A DNA stretch of 64,000 nucleotides from Aphrophora alni (lineage: Eukaryota > Arthropoda > Insecta > Hemiptera > Aphrophoridae). Both the position numbers and the translations under genes were made by a program. Shown here piece after piece: positions 45,405 to 57,110 of the stretch (positions are counted from its first letter, which is position 1; every line of letters begins with the position of its first letter). Location of the stretch: NCBI GenBank assembly GCA_963513935.1, contig OY740774.1, forward strand, positions 83,786,890-83,850,889, in the 5' to 3' direction. Below the pieces are notes generated by a model. That model saw only the letters and a program-made list of their open reading frames with translations. It was not told the origin of the DNA and did not search any database.

Positions 45405-45673
45405 TATAAATGGACAGGTTTCATCTGAGCTGTGAGCTGCGCGTGGAAGGGAGGTACAAGTTTGTAGTTCGAGGCCGCGTGGTGACAGAGGTATTGTAGG
45501 GGAAACAGTCGGCGCCGACTACTACTGTCCACGATCCAGCCGTCTTGCAGACATCGTTGTTAGTACCAACACCCAACACAGACTGAAGCGATCGCTTCCC
45601 CCACCACCTCACTGCCGCCAAGACCCACTGCGCACCCAAACTCCACAGCTCGAATGAAACCTGTAAATTTATA
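45405..45673. mobile_element. MITE family C, copy 2, inside the LINE relic
   Basis: Starts TATAAATGGACAGGTTTCAT, ends as the inverted TATAAATTTACAGGTTTCAT. Interior is the reverse complement of 15398-15650. 269 bp. The 72-codon minus frame 45421-45639 is the counterpart of the 62-codon frame in copy 1. Confidence 0.85.
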
Positions 45674-46101
45674 CGCGTTTGTTGGTATAACCTAAATTGT
45701 CACATGTCAGAAACCTCGGTTTGGAAAATTGTACTGTACTTTCCCAGACTTGTGCTTAGAGCAATTTTGGAAGACGGACTGTACAAACACACTAAATTAG
45801 ATACAAATTTGTACTGAATACGTTTTTAAAATAAGTGAAAAAAAATCATAGTTAGTTTGATTCGAAATAAACATTAAATTTTTGAAACGCTTATTTTCCT
45901 ATTATATGATCAACTTAGTTTACCTAGGAAAATAAAAATCTTAATTTTATCCATTCTACAAAAAACAATTTTATAATATAATTTATATATAATATATATT
46001 TTCAAAAAGGCGATCGTTAAATATTTTTAATAGAAAATTATTAACAATACAAAATATCTACGAAAAGATATTGTCCTCTTTTAGTGAAAAACAAATAAAT
46101 G

Positions 46102-46104
<3 letters not shown>

Positions 46105-46163
<59 letters not shown>
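46105..46163. repeat. Poly(T) run, 59 nt
   Basis: Uninterrupted T. Length in the assembly is probably unreliable. 45674-46104 before it is AT-rich with no gene. Confidence 0.95.
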
Positions 46164-46165
<2 letters not shown>

Positions 46166-46346
46166 TTTTCAGTAGGTCAAAGGATTATCTTTGAAACTTC
46201 TGGGCAATTGATTATAATGTTACTATCAGCATTTATAATATTTTAGTTTAGGCTATCTTGGGTGTTGTAGACAATTATTGCCAAGAAATTATGTTTATAA
46301 TTATTTTATTTTTTTATCGAAAACTCGGGTACTCTTTGACCTACAG

Positions 46347-46380
<34 letters not shown>

Positions 46381-46700
46381 ATAATTGGTTTTTCGTTAAA
46401 TGAGAAAAATATTTTGTAAGGTAAGTTAATAAATTCCGCCATTTTGAATACAAAATAAAGTCTTGGTTTTCTGATATAGAGGTGTAAGGTTACATAAATA
46501 ATACGTGTACTAAATATTCCTAAGTATTTTATCTACTTGCAAAGATATGTTTTCTTATGTAAAAAACACAAAATGGTCGACAGATGGGAAGCGAAGCTTT
46601 CCCGATCTATCTTTATTATAAACATTTCTTATTATTTTTAGCTATAAAATTAGCTCCCGAAATATTGCGTTGCAAATTAGAATCATCCTGTATACGCCTT
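46164..46700. repeat. Single arm related to foldback FB2
   Basis: GGGTGTTGTAGACAATTATT, CCAAGAAATTATG, CGAAAACTCGGGTA-TCTTTGACCTA, CCGCCATTTTGAAT and AAAACACAAAATGG occur in the same order as the right arm of FB2 (35725-36060), and it ends near ATCCTGTATA. Contains (TA)n at 46350-46377. Confidence 0.55.
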
Positions 46701-46833
46701 ACTAGTAAAAAGTAAATTGTAGACATTATAAAATAAAGAATTTATAACAAAATGTTTTGGTGCGTAACAAAACTACGCACAAAAGAAATGTTCTTAAAGT
46801 GTTATACACACTCACATGCATGCTATAACGTGA

Positions 46834-46850
46834 ACGAGAGAGAGAGAGAG
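46834..46850. repeat. (GA)n run
   Basis: Short GAGAGAGA run within unassigned DNA. Confidence 0.8.
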
Positions 46851-46904
46851 GAATATAGCCCAGTGATAAGAAGTACAATAGTACTGTACCACCTTCGAAG
46901 AGTA

Positions 46905-47075
46905 CATCCATTTATACGCTTATCATGACGCTTCTCGCGTCGCGAGATGATTATCGGTTTGTTGAGACGTGACGCTCCGACGAATTCACTCCACCTAAAA
47001 AAACCCCGTTACTTCTTGTAACAATTATTCACTTCAAAAATTAACTGTAAAAAAAACATTGCACAAACTTTCTCG
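46905..47075 (-). repeat. Dispersed repeat family D, copy 2, with family H word
   Basis: Minus strand is colinear with 13690-13825 (CGTATAAATGG end, GCGTCACG, GTGAATTCGTC, TTTTGAAGTGAATAA). Its far side carries GAAAGTTTGTGCAATGTTTT, shared with 51181 and 53135. 47076-47439 shows nothing further. Confidence 0.65.
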
Positions 47076-47439
47076 CACAACACCACCGCAATACAAATAC
47101 AAGACGACGATACAATGGCTAAATCATCAATCCTCAGTTGCACAACATGTCCATACTGACACTGGACTGTGACGAATACTAACAGATATAAACATCACCA
47201 TGTCTTGTACTACTATATACAATCGGGAGAGGAAATATATCAACAATAGAATTCCTGTAAAAAATTTTATTAGGAAATGAATATCTTTGTGTTATGTGGA
47301 ATAAATTTTAAAAATCTTTATGCTTACTTTGATGGCTTTTAATTTTGACAAAGTTAAAAATTGGATATCTTTTTAACAACTGCATCAACATAAAACATAG
47401 GCTACACAGGCAGATTTATAACCAAGAAACCCTTGGGGC

Positions 47440-47580
47440 TCACTTGAGTACAGGATTGACAAACCCAAAGGAACTGAGCTAGATTTACACATTTTTTCAC
47501 CTAGTCTTGGGTTAGATCCCTCTCTTTCATCTTTTCTATCAGGTCAATTTTTTATTCTGTTTCTTTATACAAAATATGAT
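47440..47580 (+). repeat. SINE family S, copy 3
   Basis: TGGGGCTCACTTGAGTACAG, GAGCTAGAT-TACAC, CCTAGTCTTGGGTTAGATCC and CTCTCTTTCATCTTTTCTAT. The 3' part after TCAGGTC is missing. Confidence 0.65.
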
Positions 47581-47667
47581 ATAAATTTTATTTACCCTTT
47601 TACCACAAGGAAAAATATAACAGTTGTTTTGGTTCTCAATTTATTGGTTCACCAGTTATTACTTTTT

Positions 47668-47800
47668 TCCATGACCAGAGAGTCACTTTAGTGAGTAAGG
47701 ACTGGGCAATCGTTAGGGGTCTAGCTGGATCTATATCTCACTTTCATCTTGTTACCTCAGGATTGCCTGTAATCACTATGAATGAGCACTTGAAAGGTAT
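47668..47800 (+). repeat. SINE family S, copy 4
   Basis: TCTAGCTGGATCTATATCTC, CTTTCATCTTGTTACC, and ACTTTAGTGAGTAAGGA occur in partly rearranged order, so this may be two pieces of one copy. Confidence 0.5.
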
Positions 47801-48344
47801 AAGAATGTGAAATTACTTGCGAATGTGAGCTTAGCAAGAGCGTCTCGTATTGTCGTAGGAAAAAATCCTCGCTAAATAGCTACACCACATAAATAGTTGA
47901 CCACAACAAATGATTTTAACAGACAATATGCAAGATATTGAAGAGGTAGTCTTTCATGCTCATATTGATGTTCAGTACATCACAGTTTGTAAGCTAGTGG
48001 TCATTAGTGTAATATTTTGATAGCACAATCATATATTCTCACGTCATTTAATAATGTTTGTTAAACTTAGTGCTGAAAACATACACAAACATATAAGAAG
48101 TTATATTAATTAGTGTATTTTAGTCGTTAAATTGTGTTTATAATTATTTTTCTTCCCACAGAAGCTCATATCTAACACAATTAAAATCCTCGAGTCACCA
48201 CTAATAATATATTTTAAATACATATAAAGGTCATTCAAATAACATAAATTCAAATTTAGGCATATTGAGGAACTAAATAGGTTTATTCTTTTAGACTCAA
48301 TGTTATTGTTTTTTTTTTTAAATGGGTTGTACAGTTAAGAACCA
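47801..48344. other. Non-coding stretch
   Basis: AT-rich, between two SINE copies. Nothing recognised. Confidence 0.3.
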
Positions 48345-48610
48345 AAGTCAAGAAAGGCAAAATGTTTAACAAACTCATGAGAAATTTCAGCAGTTTTGAC
48401 CTTCAGGGGCTCATTATAGTGAATAAAAGGATGGCAATACCAAAGGACACTAGCTGGATCTACACCTTTTTTCATGTAGTCTTGTGTTAGATCCCTCTCT
48501 TTCATCTTTCCTATCAGGTCTCTCTTGACCAACTCTTGTGGTCTTCTGACCCTAATGCTATTAGAGTATTCGAGAACTTGAGGTCTTTATTTTATGTTCT
48601 TTTCTCGTGT
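48345..48610 (+). repeat. SINE family S, copy 5 (longest body)
   Basis: CAGGGGCTCATTATAGTGAA, AGGATGGCAATACC, CTAGCTGGATCTACACC, CATGTAGTCTTGTGTTAGAT, CCCTCTCTTTCATCTTTCCT, CAGGTCTCTCTTGACCAACT, CTTGTGGTCTTCTGACCCTA and GGTCTTTATTTTATGTTCTT define the family order. The 65-codon minus frame here is a shadow. Confidence 0.7.
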
Positions 48611-49777
48611 TTTTATAAAGTGATGATGACTGAGAAGTTTTTTTTTTACCTTTAAAAAAGTAGATCCAGGAACTCTGTAGAACAGTGGGACATAGAGAAT
48701 TGGATCTAAGGATAAAATAGATATTGGAAATGAGGTTTCTGATGTCAGTTTTAGGTGTTGCAGGCTGAGAAATGAGGTAATTAGAAATAAATTACAAATC
48801 TGTAGCATAAATGGATGGAATGTAAACAAAACAGGTTAGAACAGATGAAAAACAGTCAAAGCAATTTTATATCATGAGCTTGGTAAGCGAAATGTTGGAA
48901 GACCCAATAAAAGATGGATAAAACAATAATTTGGTGCTCATAACAAGCCATCCAAAACCTAAGACCTTGTAATGGTTCTCGAAAACCCCACGACCCTACC
49001 GTTAAAAAATACAATCATACTATAAACTGTGCTACACGAGAGGAGTTCCGTCTGTCATCTTATAGATGGCGTCGGGATCCACTTTCTACGAGTACAACAG
49101 TATCGTCCGAACGGTTGAGATTTTAAATTTTTCCCCATCAACTTGACTTGCTGACAGAGGAGGTCCGATTCTCCTAATAACCAATTAATATGCTATGAGA
49201 ATTCTCGTAAGAAAAACTGAAACAATATTTACTACAAGAGTATCAACACAAGAATAGCGTCCAAAACCGTAAAAACAATATGGACTTATTCAACTTTCCG
49301 TCATAATAAAAATGTTATTAAAGAAATTTTGCAATAATATATGTAAATAAAAAAACTCTTTTGGAATTTATACAATTTGTTTTTAAAATCTTTCCAATTA
49401 AGCAAAGTGCATAGCTTCTATTATTATAGACTATTTATTGTACAAAATAAATACTGCATTTTTCACTGCATTGAAAAATAAAAACTTCAACTATGTTATA
49501 TATTTATAATATAAAATATTTAAACATCAATAACTGTGTATGATATTAGAGTGATTTATCACTGGGTTCATTATTATTATTTTATTTTTTAATTTAAATT
49601 GTCAGTAATTTTAATTATTTTATACAAAAGGAAAATCAACTCATGGATTACCCCACCACAGTTATCCTTATTATGTTTATTAAATTTCTGTATGTAAAAA
49701 TGTACATTCTTTAATTTAATATTAGATTGAGGAAATCTTCTAAATTTCTTGTTTCGACTGACAGCAAAAAAATTCTG

Positions 49778-49821
<44 letters not shown>

Positions 49822-50105
49822 AATTTATTATCAATTTGAATATAATAACTTTTTTTTTAAATCAAGGTTGTAAATATTATTAAATTTGTTTACAAATAAT
49901 AATAAAAGGAAATGGATCAAGACCGGAAACTGTTGTTGGAGTTTTTCTGAAATCAAAGAAGACGATCCTATGTTTGCTGCAATTTTCTCTTAAAACGGAG
50001 CTCAAGTCCTGCATAATGGCACTAATACTTGATTAACCATTTAAACTTAATTGTTATTTCATTCCAATGTTTAGAAAAAATTCTTAGTAGATGTGACTTG
50101 AAGAA
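48611..50105. other. Non-coding stretch
   Basis: 48840-48950 may encode a LINE tail fragment on the plus strand (YHELGKRNVGRPNKRWIKQ), which resembles the G-R-RGRP--RW motif, but it is isolated. (TA)n at 49782-49817. No gene. Confidence 0.35.
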
Positions 50106-50109
50106 GAAT

Positions 50110-50520
50110 ATAAGGAGACAAATTGACTAAAGGAAACAAAATACTATAATTATTAAAGAATTATGGTATGAAATTTATCAACCAGGAAAACAGTCATCTA
50201 TGATATCTCTCAAGGATCCATATTAGGACCAGTATTATTTACAATATATTTTAATATGTAAGTGATTGTAACATCTCTCAATATGCTGATGATACATCAA
50301 TAATTCATAACAGCAAAAATCTATTTACTTGCATTAGTTAAAATGAACTCTGCATCCTTGAAGATTGGTTTTCAGTGCCTGTCTTTTCTGTGAAAGCATT
50401 ACTAATATTATAACTTATAAATTCAAAATGAAAGATGTTGATTTAATCTAGGATAATAGTGTTTTTAAATCCAGTGAAATGATAAATGTTCTTGGTTTAA
50501 TATTTGAAAGTTTTAAAATG
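50110..50520 (+). pseudogene. LINE reverse transcriptase relic (palm)
   Basis: Plus-strand frames give ISQGSILGPVLFTIYFNM (about 50199-50258), the QG--LGP-LF--Y motif, then QYADDTSIIHNSKNLF (about 50279-50325) with the catalytic YADD at 50282-50293. EDWFSV follows and, later, INVLGLIFES near 50485-50515 (the F-LG motif). Jockey-type order. Frames change between motifs and stops are frequent. Reverse transcription by target priming was the original role; the copy is dead. Confidence 0.75.
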
Positions 50521-50599
50521 AGAGTGTAGAGTTCTACTAGCTATGAAATAAAATTGTCTACTTACTGACGTTTATGTAATATATAAAGAGTAAGTTATG

Positions 50600-50960
50600 C
50601 GATCGATCAAAATATTTAAGTTCAGTTTGTTTACAACAAAGTGGATTTTGGAATGATGTCTGTCTATCTGTCGTGTTGTACTCTGCAACCCAAACACAAG
50701 GGCTAATTTTATTCAAATTTTACATATGGGCATATTATGGAGAAAAAAATTGCTTTAGTGTAGTCTCTAAAGACCCACAAAATGTATTGTCTCACAAAAA
50801 AAAAAAAAACAACTTCGTGGGTAATTGTAAAAAAAAAAAAAACCTCTAATTTGCTATTATAAAAGACACAATTGCTTTAAAATGGCTTTACAGATTTCGT
50901 TCAAATTTGATTGCTGATTGAAGAGTAATGATCCACAACCTTGTGCACAAATAAAAAATA
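50600..50960 (+). repeat. Dispersed repeat family G, copy
   Basis: TTTTGGAATGATGTCTGTCT, CAACCCAAACACAAGGGCTA and TTACATATGGGCATATTATG parallel 3750-3860; poly-A runs at 50798 and 50831 interrupt it. Confidence 0.45.
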
Positions 50961-51149
50961 TTATGGTTCAGGAATAATTGACAAAAAATATAATTGAAAG
51001 TAGATTTTAATAAACTACTATTTATTGATGGCATGAGCGAAGCAAGTTAGACTCTTTTTAATATATTTCAAAGACAGCATCCATGATTCATTTTCACTTT
51101 TTAATTGACAACCTACTTGGCATTTTTGGTGATGATTAATTAACTTTGT

Positions 51150-51225
51150 TTTTATTTGGTTTTGGGGATGAGTGAGTGAGAAAGTTTGTGCGATGTTTTT
51201 GCACAGTTTATTTAGAATATGAAAT
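51150..51225 (+). repeat. Dispersed repeat family H, copy
   Basis: TTTGGTTTTGGGGATGAGTG, AGTGAGAAAGTTTGTGCGAT and GTTTTTGCACAGTTTATT match the reverse complement of 53118-53182. Confidence 0.55.
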
Positions 51226-52284
51226 TTATCTTGGAATAAATCACCTGAGGCACCAAGAGGCTCCAGAATTCAAATGTGTGGTAATTATATCACATATTAC
51301 TTCATGAACTGGTAGTTCGATTAACATCAAATATTGAAGTTTGTTAGGGTACCTATGGATGTCCTATGTAATGATTAAGATTTTTATATCTCTTTAAAGA
51401 TAGAGGTGGAAATACAGCAATGGTGAAAAATATAAGGGATGGTTTATCTGATGAATTGAAGATTCAAATATTTAGTGCAGTGTAAGATAGCACAGGCTGA
51501 CAAGATTTTGCTGTGAAAAGGTCTAAAATCTATTTTATTATAAGAGTCACATTTTCTTGAAACTCAAATTTTATTGTATTTTGTAACACTGAGTTCGAAT
51601 TTGACATTGCTTTGTTCACATATTGATATTAGTCCACCCCAAAAGTTCAAAATTAACTAATAATTTATAAAACAATTTATTTATTTTGTTTTTTAAGGTG
51701 GTGATTTCAAATTTGTCAATATTTCAAACATAAATATTCAATACAGGAGAAAACCTGTACATAAATTTCAAACCTAACATATTGGAGAAAACAAAAATTT
51801 GTATTGGATTATTTTGAGGCAATTTGTAGCATTTGTTTCTAAGGCTTTGATTTTGACTTTGAAATCAGTTAATACTGTTATGGAGCTCAATATAGTCCAA
51901 ACATAATTTAAAAAATCTCCAAAATACTTAATTATGATGCTAAGTCTTGAAGAAAATGATGCTAAGGTAGTGTATTTTACATTAAAATAAACATTACAAT
52001 GTTTACTTAGTTTTTAAATATAACTCAAAACCAAAAGTACTACAACCGTATTTTATAATTTGAAATAAAACTTAACATACAATCTTCCAACTATTTATTA
52101 TTTTATAGTAGAGATAAAGGTTGCCAAAATGGCTGCCACTCAAGTCAATAAGTTTATGATTTAAAAACAACGTTATCAAACATTTTAAAAACTGGTTATA
52201 ACATCGTTCACCTTTGAGAGTTCCTTATCATTGACAGTAAATGTAATACTAATGTAGTTAATTATTCTTGAATACCTAATGCAA
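51226..52284. other. Non-coding stretch
   Basis: AT-rich; one AAAATGGCTGCCACT word near 52126. No gene. Confidence 0.35.
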
Positions 52285-52525
52285 CTTTACACTCATATGT
52301 TGGATGGGCACTATCACAGTAATTACTCAGCCCATCATACAATGTATTACAAGCAGATGCTCTAAATATATTGCCCAAAAGTTGGTTTCTTAGCCTTGTA
52401 TGAAATGTTAAATGTTAAACAGTGTCTTAGCTTCAAAGCTATGAACAAGTCTCCACTTATTACCCTCATGTCGATGACATGGTCCTGGATTATAAATTTT
52501 AAAAACTGTTTAATATGGCCATCAT
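52285..52525 (+). repeat. Dispersed repeat family A, copy 3
   Basis: CAGCCCATCATACAATGTAT, TACAAGCAGATGCTCTAAAT, GCCCAAAAGTTG and later CCCTCATGTCGATGACATGG are colinear with 63108-63420 but with the middle deleted. Confidence 0.65.
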
Positions 52526-53117
52526 TTTGACATTTAAAATTAGGCTTTGAACTGAGTAAATAATAATAATACAACAATAATGCTTCCCAGAAAACTAACT
52601 CTTAACCACACTGTGGGAAGTGGGCAACGTACTTAGTAAGATAGTGCCTGTCAGGGTGTGGGGACCTCGTAGTGATAGTAGGTGAAGGTTTGGCAGGAGC
52701 CCTGAAAAAGAGGGCTAACAGGGCTGGTGGATACAGAATCACAGGACAAAAAATAACTTCGGAAACAAGACAGATAATAGGAATGGAAATAAGGCATGGA
52801 AAAAAGGACAATTTAGAACATGGAATATTATAATTTTAAAAGGAAAAGGAGTGGAAATAGCTGAAGAAGGAAAAAATAATCCCCAAATTTTTTTAAAAAG
52901 TAAAACCATAGGGGAAAAGAAGCAGAGGTTGATCTAGAAAAACTTGGATAGACACTGAGTCCAAATATGGAAAGGAAAGAGGGTAAGACCGAGAAGATAA
53001 TAAAACAACTTGCAAGTGACCAAAGAGAATAAAAGTTTTTCTCCAAGCCCCCAGTGCTACAACAGACATAAGAAAAGTAAGAAGAAGGTTTATTTAACAA
53101 TCTATAACAACAATTAG
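52526..53117. other. Non-coding stretch
   Basis: 52600-52760 is less AT-rich; no family recognised. Minus frames of 69 and 104 codons here have no domain and low complexity. Confidence 0.3.
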
Positions 53118-53182
53118 TAATAAATGGTGCAAAACATTGCACAAACTTTCTTACTCACTCACTCCCAAAACCAACCAAAAAT
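53118..53182 (-). repeat. Dispersed repeat family H, inverted copy
   Basis: Minus strand: GGTTTTGGGAGTGAGTGAGT, AAGAAAGTTTGTGCAATGTT, TTGCACCATTTATTA, inverted relative to 51150-51225. Confidence 0.55.
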
Positions 53183-53399
53183 ATCAGTTCTGAAGTTGAC
53201 GGATAAAAAATGAAAATAAACCTTGGATGCTGTCTATGAAAAAATATTTAAATAAGGGTCAAAATTGCTTTGTTCGTGCTATAAACAATCCCCAGTGTAA
53301 ATCGTATTTGATTAAAATCAAGTTTTCAATTACCGTACTTTTTTTAAAGTTCATGTTTGTGTTTTACTTATTATTCCGAAATAAAAGATTTTATTATTT

Positions 53400-53860
53400 G
53401 CAATTTTGGACATGGTTTTGGGTCATTAATCTTTACATTTCACTAAAATTTGAACAAAATTGGTAGAGTTAACTTTAAGAAACTACGAATTTTTACAACA
53501 GCCCCATGGCTGATTTTTTACGGATAACTCACAAACTGCCTTTTTTTGAGAGAAGGCGACCAATACTTTTTGTTTGGGTCCTTAAAGGTTACACATGACT
53601 TGAGAAAATTTTATTAAAATCATTATCGCTGATTTTAAGAGAATCATAATTTTGTGTTTTTTCTAAATTATAGTTATCTTAAATTTTGAGTATCGAAAAG
53701 ATGGAAAATTTTTTCAACATGCTGCCAAAATATGCCCAGATACAAAATTTTCTTAAAATCAATCCACATGTTTAGAGTATTAAACACAAGATAGTTGTAA
53801 GATAGATAGTCAGATATCATTCCAAAAATCAGGAGAGCTTAAAACCGATATATGCGTCAA
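53400..53860 (+). repeat. Dispersed repeat family G, longest copy
   Basis: Links the words of the other copies: TTTACATTTCACTAAAATTT (as at 7960), GAGAAGGCGACCAATA, and GCCAAAATATGCCCAGATAC (as at 43230). This is the best single view of family order. Confidence 0.5.
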
Positions 53861-53989
53861 AAACTGTTCATCTATTTTTTTACCTATCCCTCTAACTTTC
53901 TCTATACTAAGGCTATTTGAGAAAGTTAAAATTCACATCAAGCTTAGCGTAGATCTAATTTAAATTTCTATTTTATGCTTATATTCAAT

Positions 53990-54300
53990 TGGCCATTAAT
54001 TGTGATGGTTTAGAAAGACTGTCAATAAATTCAACGAAATCTGTTGCTATGTCTAAATTTAAATTCAATGCAGATTGCCAATATGGATTTAGGAAAAGTA
54101 AAAGTCCAATAGATGGTAATGTTCAGCTATAATTTAATTTATAATTGACACAGGACAATTAACATTCAATGATTTTTTGAACTTACGAAAGTGTTTTATA
54201 AGCGTTAACTTTCAACCACTTTTCAATCAACTTGAAAACTTTAGTATAAGAGGATTGCCATTAAGGTGGAATGCATCCATATGTGCTTTAGCAAAACTTA
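53990..54300 (+). pseudogene. LINE reverse transcriptase relic (fingers)
   Basis: NADCQYGFRKSKSPIDGNVQ at about 54066-54125 matches the RT motif (--QFGFR-G-ST--A). FQPLFNQLENFSIRGLPLRW (about 54211-54270) follows, matching H--LL-KL---GIRG-----W, after a frame change. The catalytic YADD region is absent. It may belong to the same LINE family as 50110-50520, which holds the complementary part. Confidence 0.62.
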
Positions 54301-54654
54301 TCAATTAAAAACACATTTAAGGAAATAACAGAAAAGTACAACGTTAATGTCAAAAGAAACAGATATGGTATGTAATGGAAAGACTAATATGAGATAGTTC
54401 AAATATAAACAGGAATAATTGTCATTCTCTCTTCTTGTAAAGAGTTCAAGGTAGTGATTGCGGAAACAAGTGCATGTTATGAACTTGTTATTAGTTGTGG
54501 TATTTTGACTTTCCATCATTCCTGTCAGTTGTAATTGACATATTGGAGCAGAAGGTACACTCAGTAATGTTGTGTAGTGAATTACCATTAGATTTTTTTA
54601 ACAAATAAATGTGTCATTCCATCTCCTATTTATTCAAGACTAAAAAATCAATTT
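54301..54654. other. Non-coding stretch
   Basis: A 95-codon minus frame spans it without recognised domains. Confidence 0.3.
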
Positions 54655-55385
54655 GCAGATGAGTATCTCTCCCAACCCAGAGTGTACGATTGGTACAAGT
54701 CGTTTAAAGAAGGTCGGGTGAGAGTTGAAAACTAAACACATGCTTGTCGGCCTAAAACCTGAACCAATGCAAAGAAGCAGACTAATGTTGATGCACCAAT
54801 TTTAGACAAACAGAAATCACAATGAGAAGAATTACTGAGAAACATGAAATAAGTCTTTGTAGTGTGGAAGCATTAATTAAAGATCATCTTAAATTTAGCA
54901 AGGTCAGTGCCAGGTAGGTTCTTTGTCTTTTTAAGCCTAAACACAAACAAATTCGTTGCTGTCATACTTGCATGGAGACAAGTTTTTAGACTCTATAATA
55001 GCCTGTGATAAAATATTTAACTCCAGGATCTAAACGAGCAATCATGCAATGGTGACATTAAAGCTCACCTCCCTCATCACCTGGGAAAATCATGGTCTAT
55101 TTGTGCATTCACAAGGGAATTCTTCACCTTGAATTTCGCACAGAACAGAGAACTATTACTGCTGAGTGTTATTTTACGATTTTAAAAGAGAAAGTGAAGC
55201 TAGTGATTTGTTCCAAGAGAAAAGTTGCCCAGCATTCAGTGTTTTTCAGGCCCACTTAAAGAATTTTAAGGAAGGGAGAAATTTACTGTAACGAGGAGGA
55301 TACTGAAGAATGGGTCAACTTGTAGTCCCAAGACTTTTACTTGTGCTGGAACAAGTGCTCTGCAATGGTAGGAGATCATAGAGAA
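54655..55385 (+). pseudogene. Mariner transposase relic, full span but degraded
   Basis: LSQPRVYDWYKSFKEGRVRV (about 54670-54729) matches the mariner HTH text (L-----V--W---FKEGR--VED). Then, across frames, KARSVPGRF-like text, a (SK-AI-QW-H) block near 55025-55055, PSSPGKIMVYLCIHKGILHL-like text near 55065-55120 and EQRTITAECYFTILKEKVKL near 55143-55200 follow in family order. The end resembles --W-KC-----GDY near 55350-55380. The HDNARPH and SPDLAP-DYHLF region, with two catalytic Asp residues, is deleted. Several stops. Confidence 0.72.
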
Positions 55386-55945
55386 AAATAGTGTGTAAAT
55401 CAATCAATAATCATTTTAATAATAAAAATTGCATTGTATTCAATAATAAAGTATAGCTGATCCCTGTTTATATTCAAACGGCCCATATGTTTTATTTCTT
55501 AGTTCAGCAAGAATTGCCATTTAGAGGTAATGATGAACGTGATTCAGTTAAGAGGGGAAACTCTGTAGAATTGTTTATTTACTCGCTGAAGCTGACAATA
55601 AATTGCATTATCACTTACAAACTTCTTTTTTTTCCAGAACTACACTGCACACAAACCTATCAGTAGAAAACTCATTACCAGAACAGTCTGTCTAGACAGA
55701 CTATACCTTATCGCCATTAATAACCTCTGCTTCAAAACTTGAAGAAAAGGCCTACATTATTTTATGACTCCATAAAAAACCTTTTTAGAGAAAAATTGTT
55801 AAATCAAGGTGTCACAAAATATTTGAAAGTGACACAATTTAAAGAAATCAACAAAGTAACAGATAAATTCTTCTAATATAAATAGCAGACATTGTTTTAA
55901 ACCTAATAGTAATGAAGAAAATAATCAATCATTGTCAAGGTTCAC
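55386..55945. other. Non-coding stretch
   Basis: AT-rich. CTGTCTAGACAGAC near 55686 is a short palindrome. No gene. Confidence 0.3.
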
Positions 55946-55946
55946 T

Positions 55947-56045
55947 TGTTATAGATTTGGTTCAACTCACACCAAGAATGCATGGTTAATTTGGGATAAG
56001 ATATGTAGAAAATATTTCAGGCCAAATCATTCACTTCAGTTTATC
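55947..56045 (+). pseudogene. Possible LTR-retrotransposon gag zinc-knuckle relic
   Basis: The frame gives CYRFGSTHTKNAW, then KICRKYFRPNHS. With Cys-to-Phe/Tyr changes this fits two CCHC knuckles (C--C---H----C, C-KC---NHF). It is short and no protease or RT follows, so it is only a candidate. Confidence 0.4.
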
Positions 56046-57110
56046 AAAGTAATTTTTAAATAGCCAAGCCTAATCTATCCAACCAGGAAAATCAGTGTTT
56101 TTTTAAATAAACACACTATGTTCAGGCTATCAACCTAATGAATATGCATATGAATCTTATGATTCCTAAGATTTGTGACTTATAAATGGAGGAGGTACTA
56201 ACAGTGGAATTACATGGTGGATCGTGTGTTGGTTAGTGCTCCTGGTTTTTGTGTGAATTATACTGGATATATTGACTCAAGTGAAACAATTTTTATATCT
56301 ACTTGTATGGTTTTCTATTGAGGACAATCTGGCAAGTGTCAATGTAAGATTTTAATATTTTAATTTGATAAAAAGCTTAAATACAAAAGTATCTCATTAA
56401 TTTTATGTTTGAACAAGACTTGATCTATCTAGAATAATTGTCGATATAAGTTTCTGGTTTCTGGTTTCTGATTGACAGTTTGAACTTTGTCCAAATTAGA
56501 TTAGATAACTCATTAAAGGATGATACTGTTAGTTTTCCTTTAATAGACACAATAATATTCTACAATTGACTTGGAACCTGCTTCTATAAAGTTTGATAAA
56601 CAAAACTCCTGTTTACAAAGATTGTTACTGTTGTAATGGGTTCTATTTATCTGTGTATTCAACCATAGACTATTTTATTCTACAATTTTATGACTTACTG
56701 AGCTAATATCTGTAACAACTCTGACCAGGTTATTTTTACAAAAATTACACACCTCATAACAGAGGTTTTAGGAAAATTGGACGATACTATCACAAACAGT
56801 GAGACTCACAAAAACCATGAATCTTTAAAAGTCGAATTATTGAATTTAAATTGTTACGGAAACTGTGGATTTATTGAAGGAGAACCTTAAATATAATTCT
56901 CACTTGGTCAGAACAGCAATAAATTAGTTAATTAGTTTGGTTAAAACTGTTTTGGATCAAAATTATTTCTAGTTCAATGAAAACTTCTACATAAAAAAAA
57001 ATTTTAAAAACCACTTTCAGGAATTATGTCAGAAATATATATTTACATCACATTGAAAACAAATATATACACTATATATTTTTGAAATAAATAAAAATAA
57101 AGATAAAATC
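56046..57110. other. Non-coding stretch
   Basis: Contains three tandem TTTCTGG units at 56451-56471. No gene or relic recognised. Confidence 0.35.

Noticed and set aside
48335..48532. Protein-like 65-codon minus frame (KMKERDLTQDYMKKGVDPAS).
   Set aside because: It is the reverse strand of SINE family S and other copies do not keep the frame.
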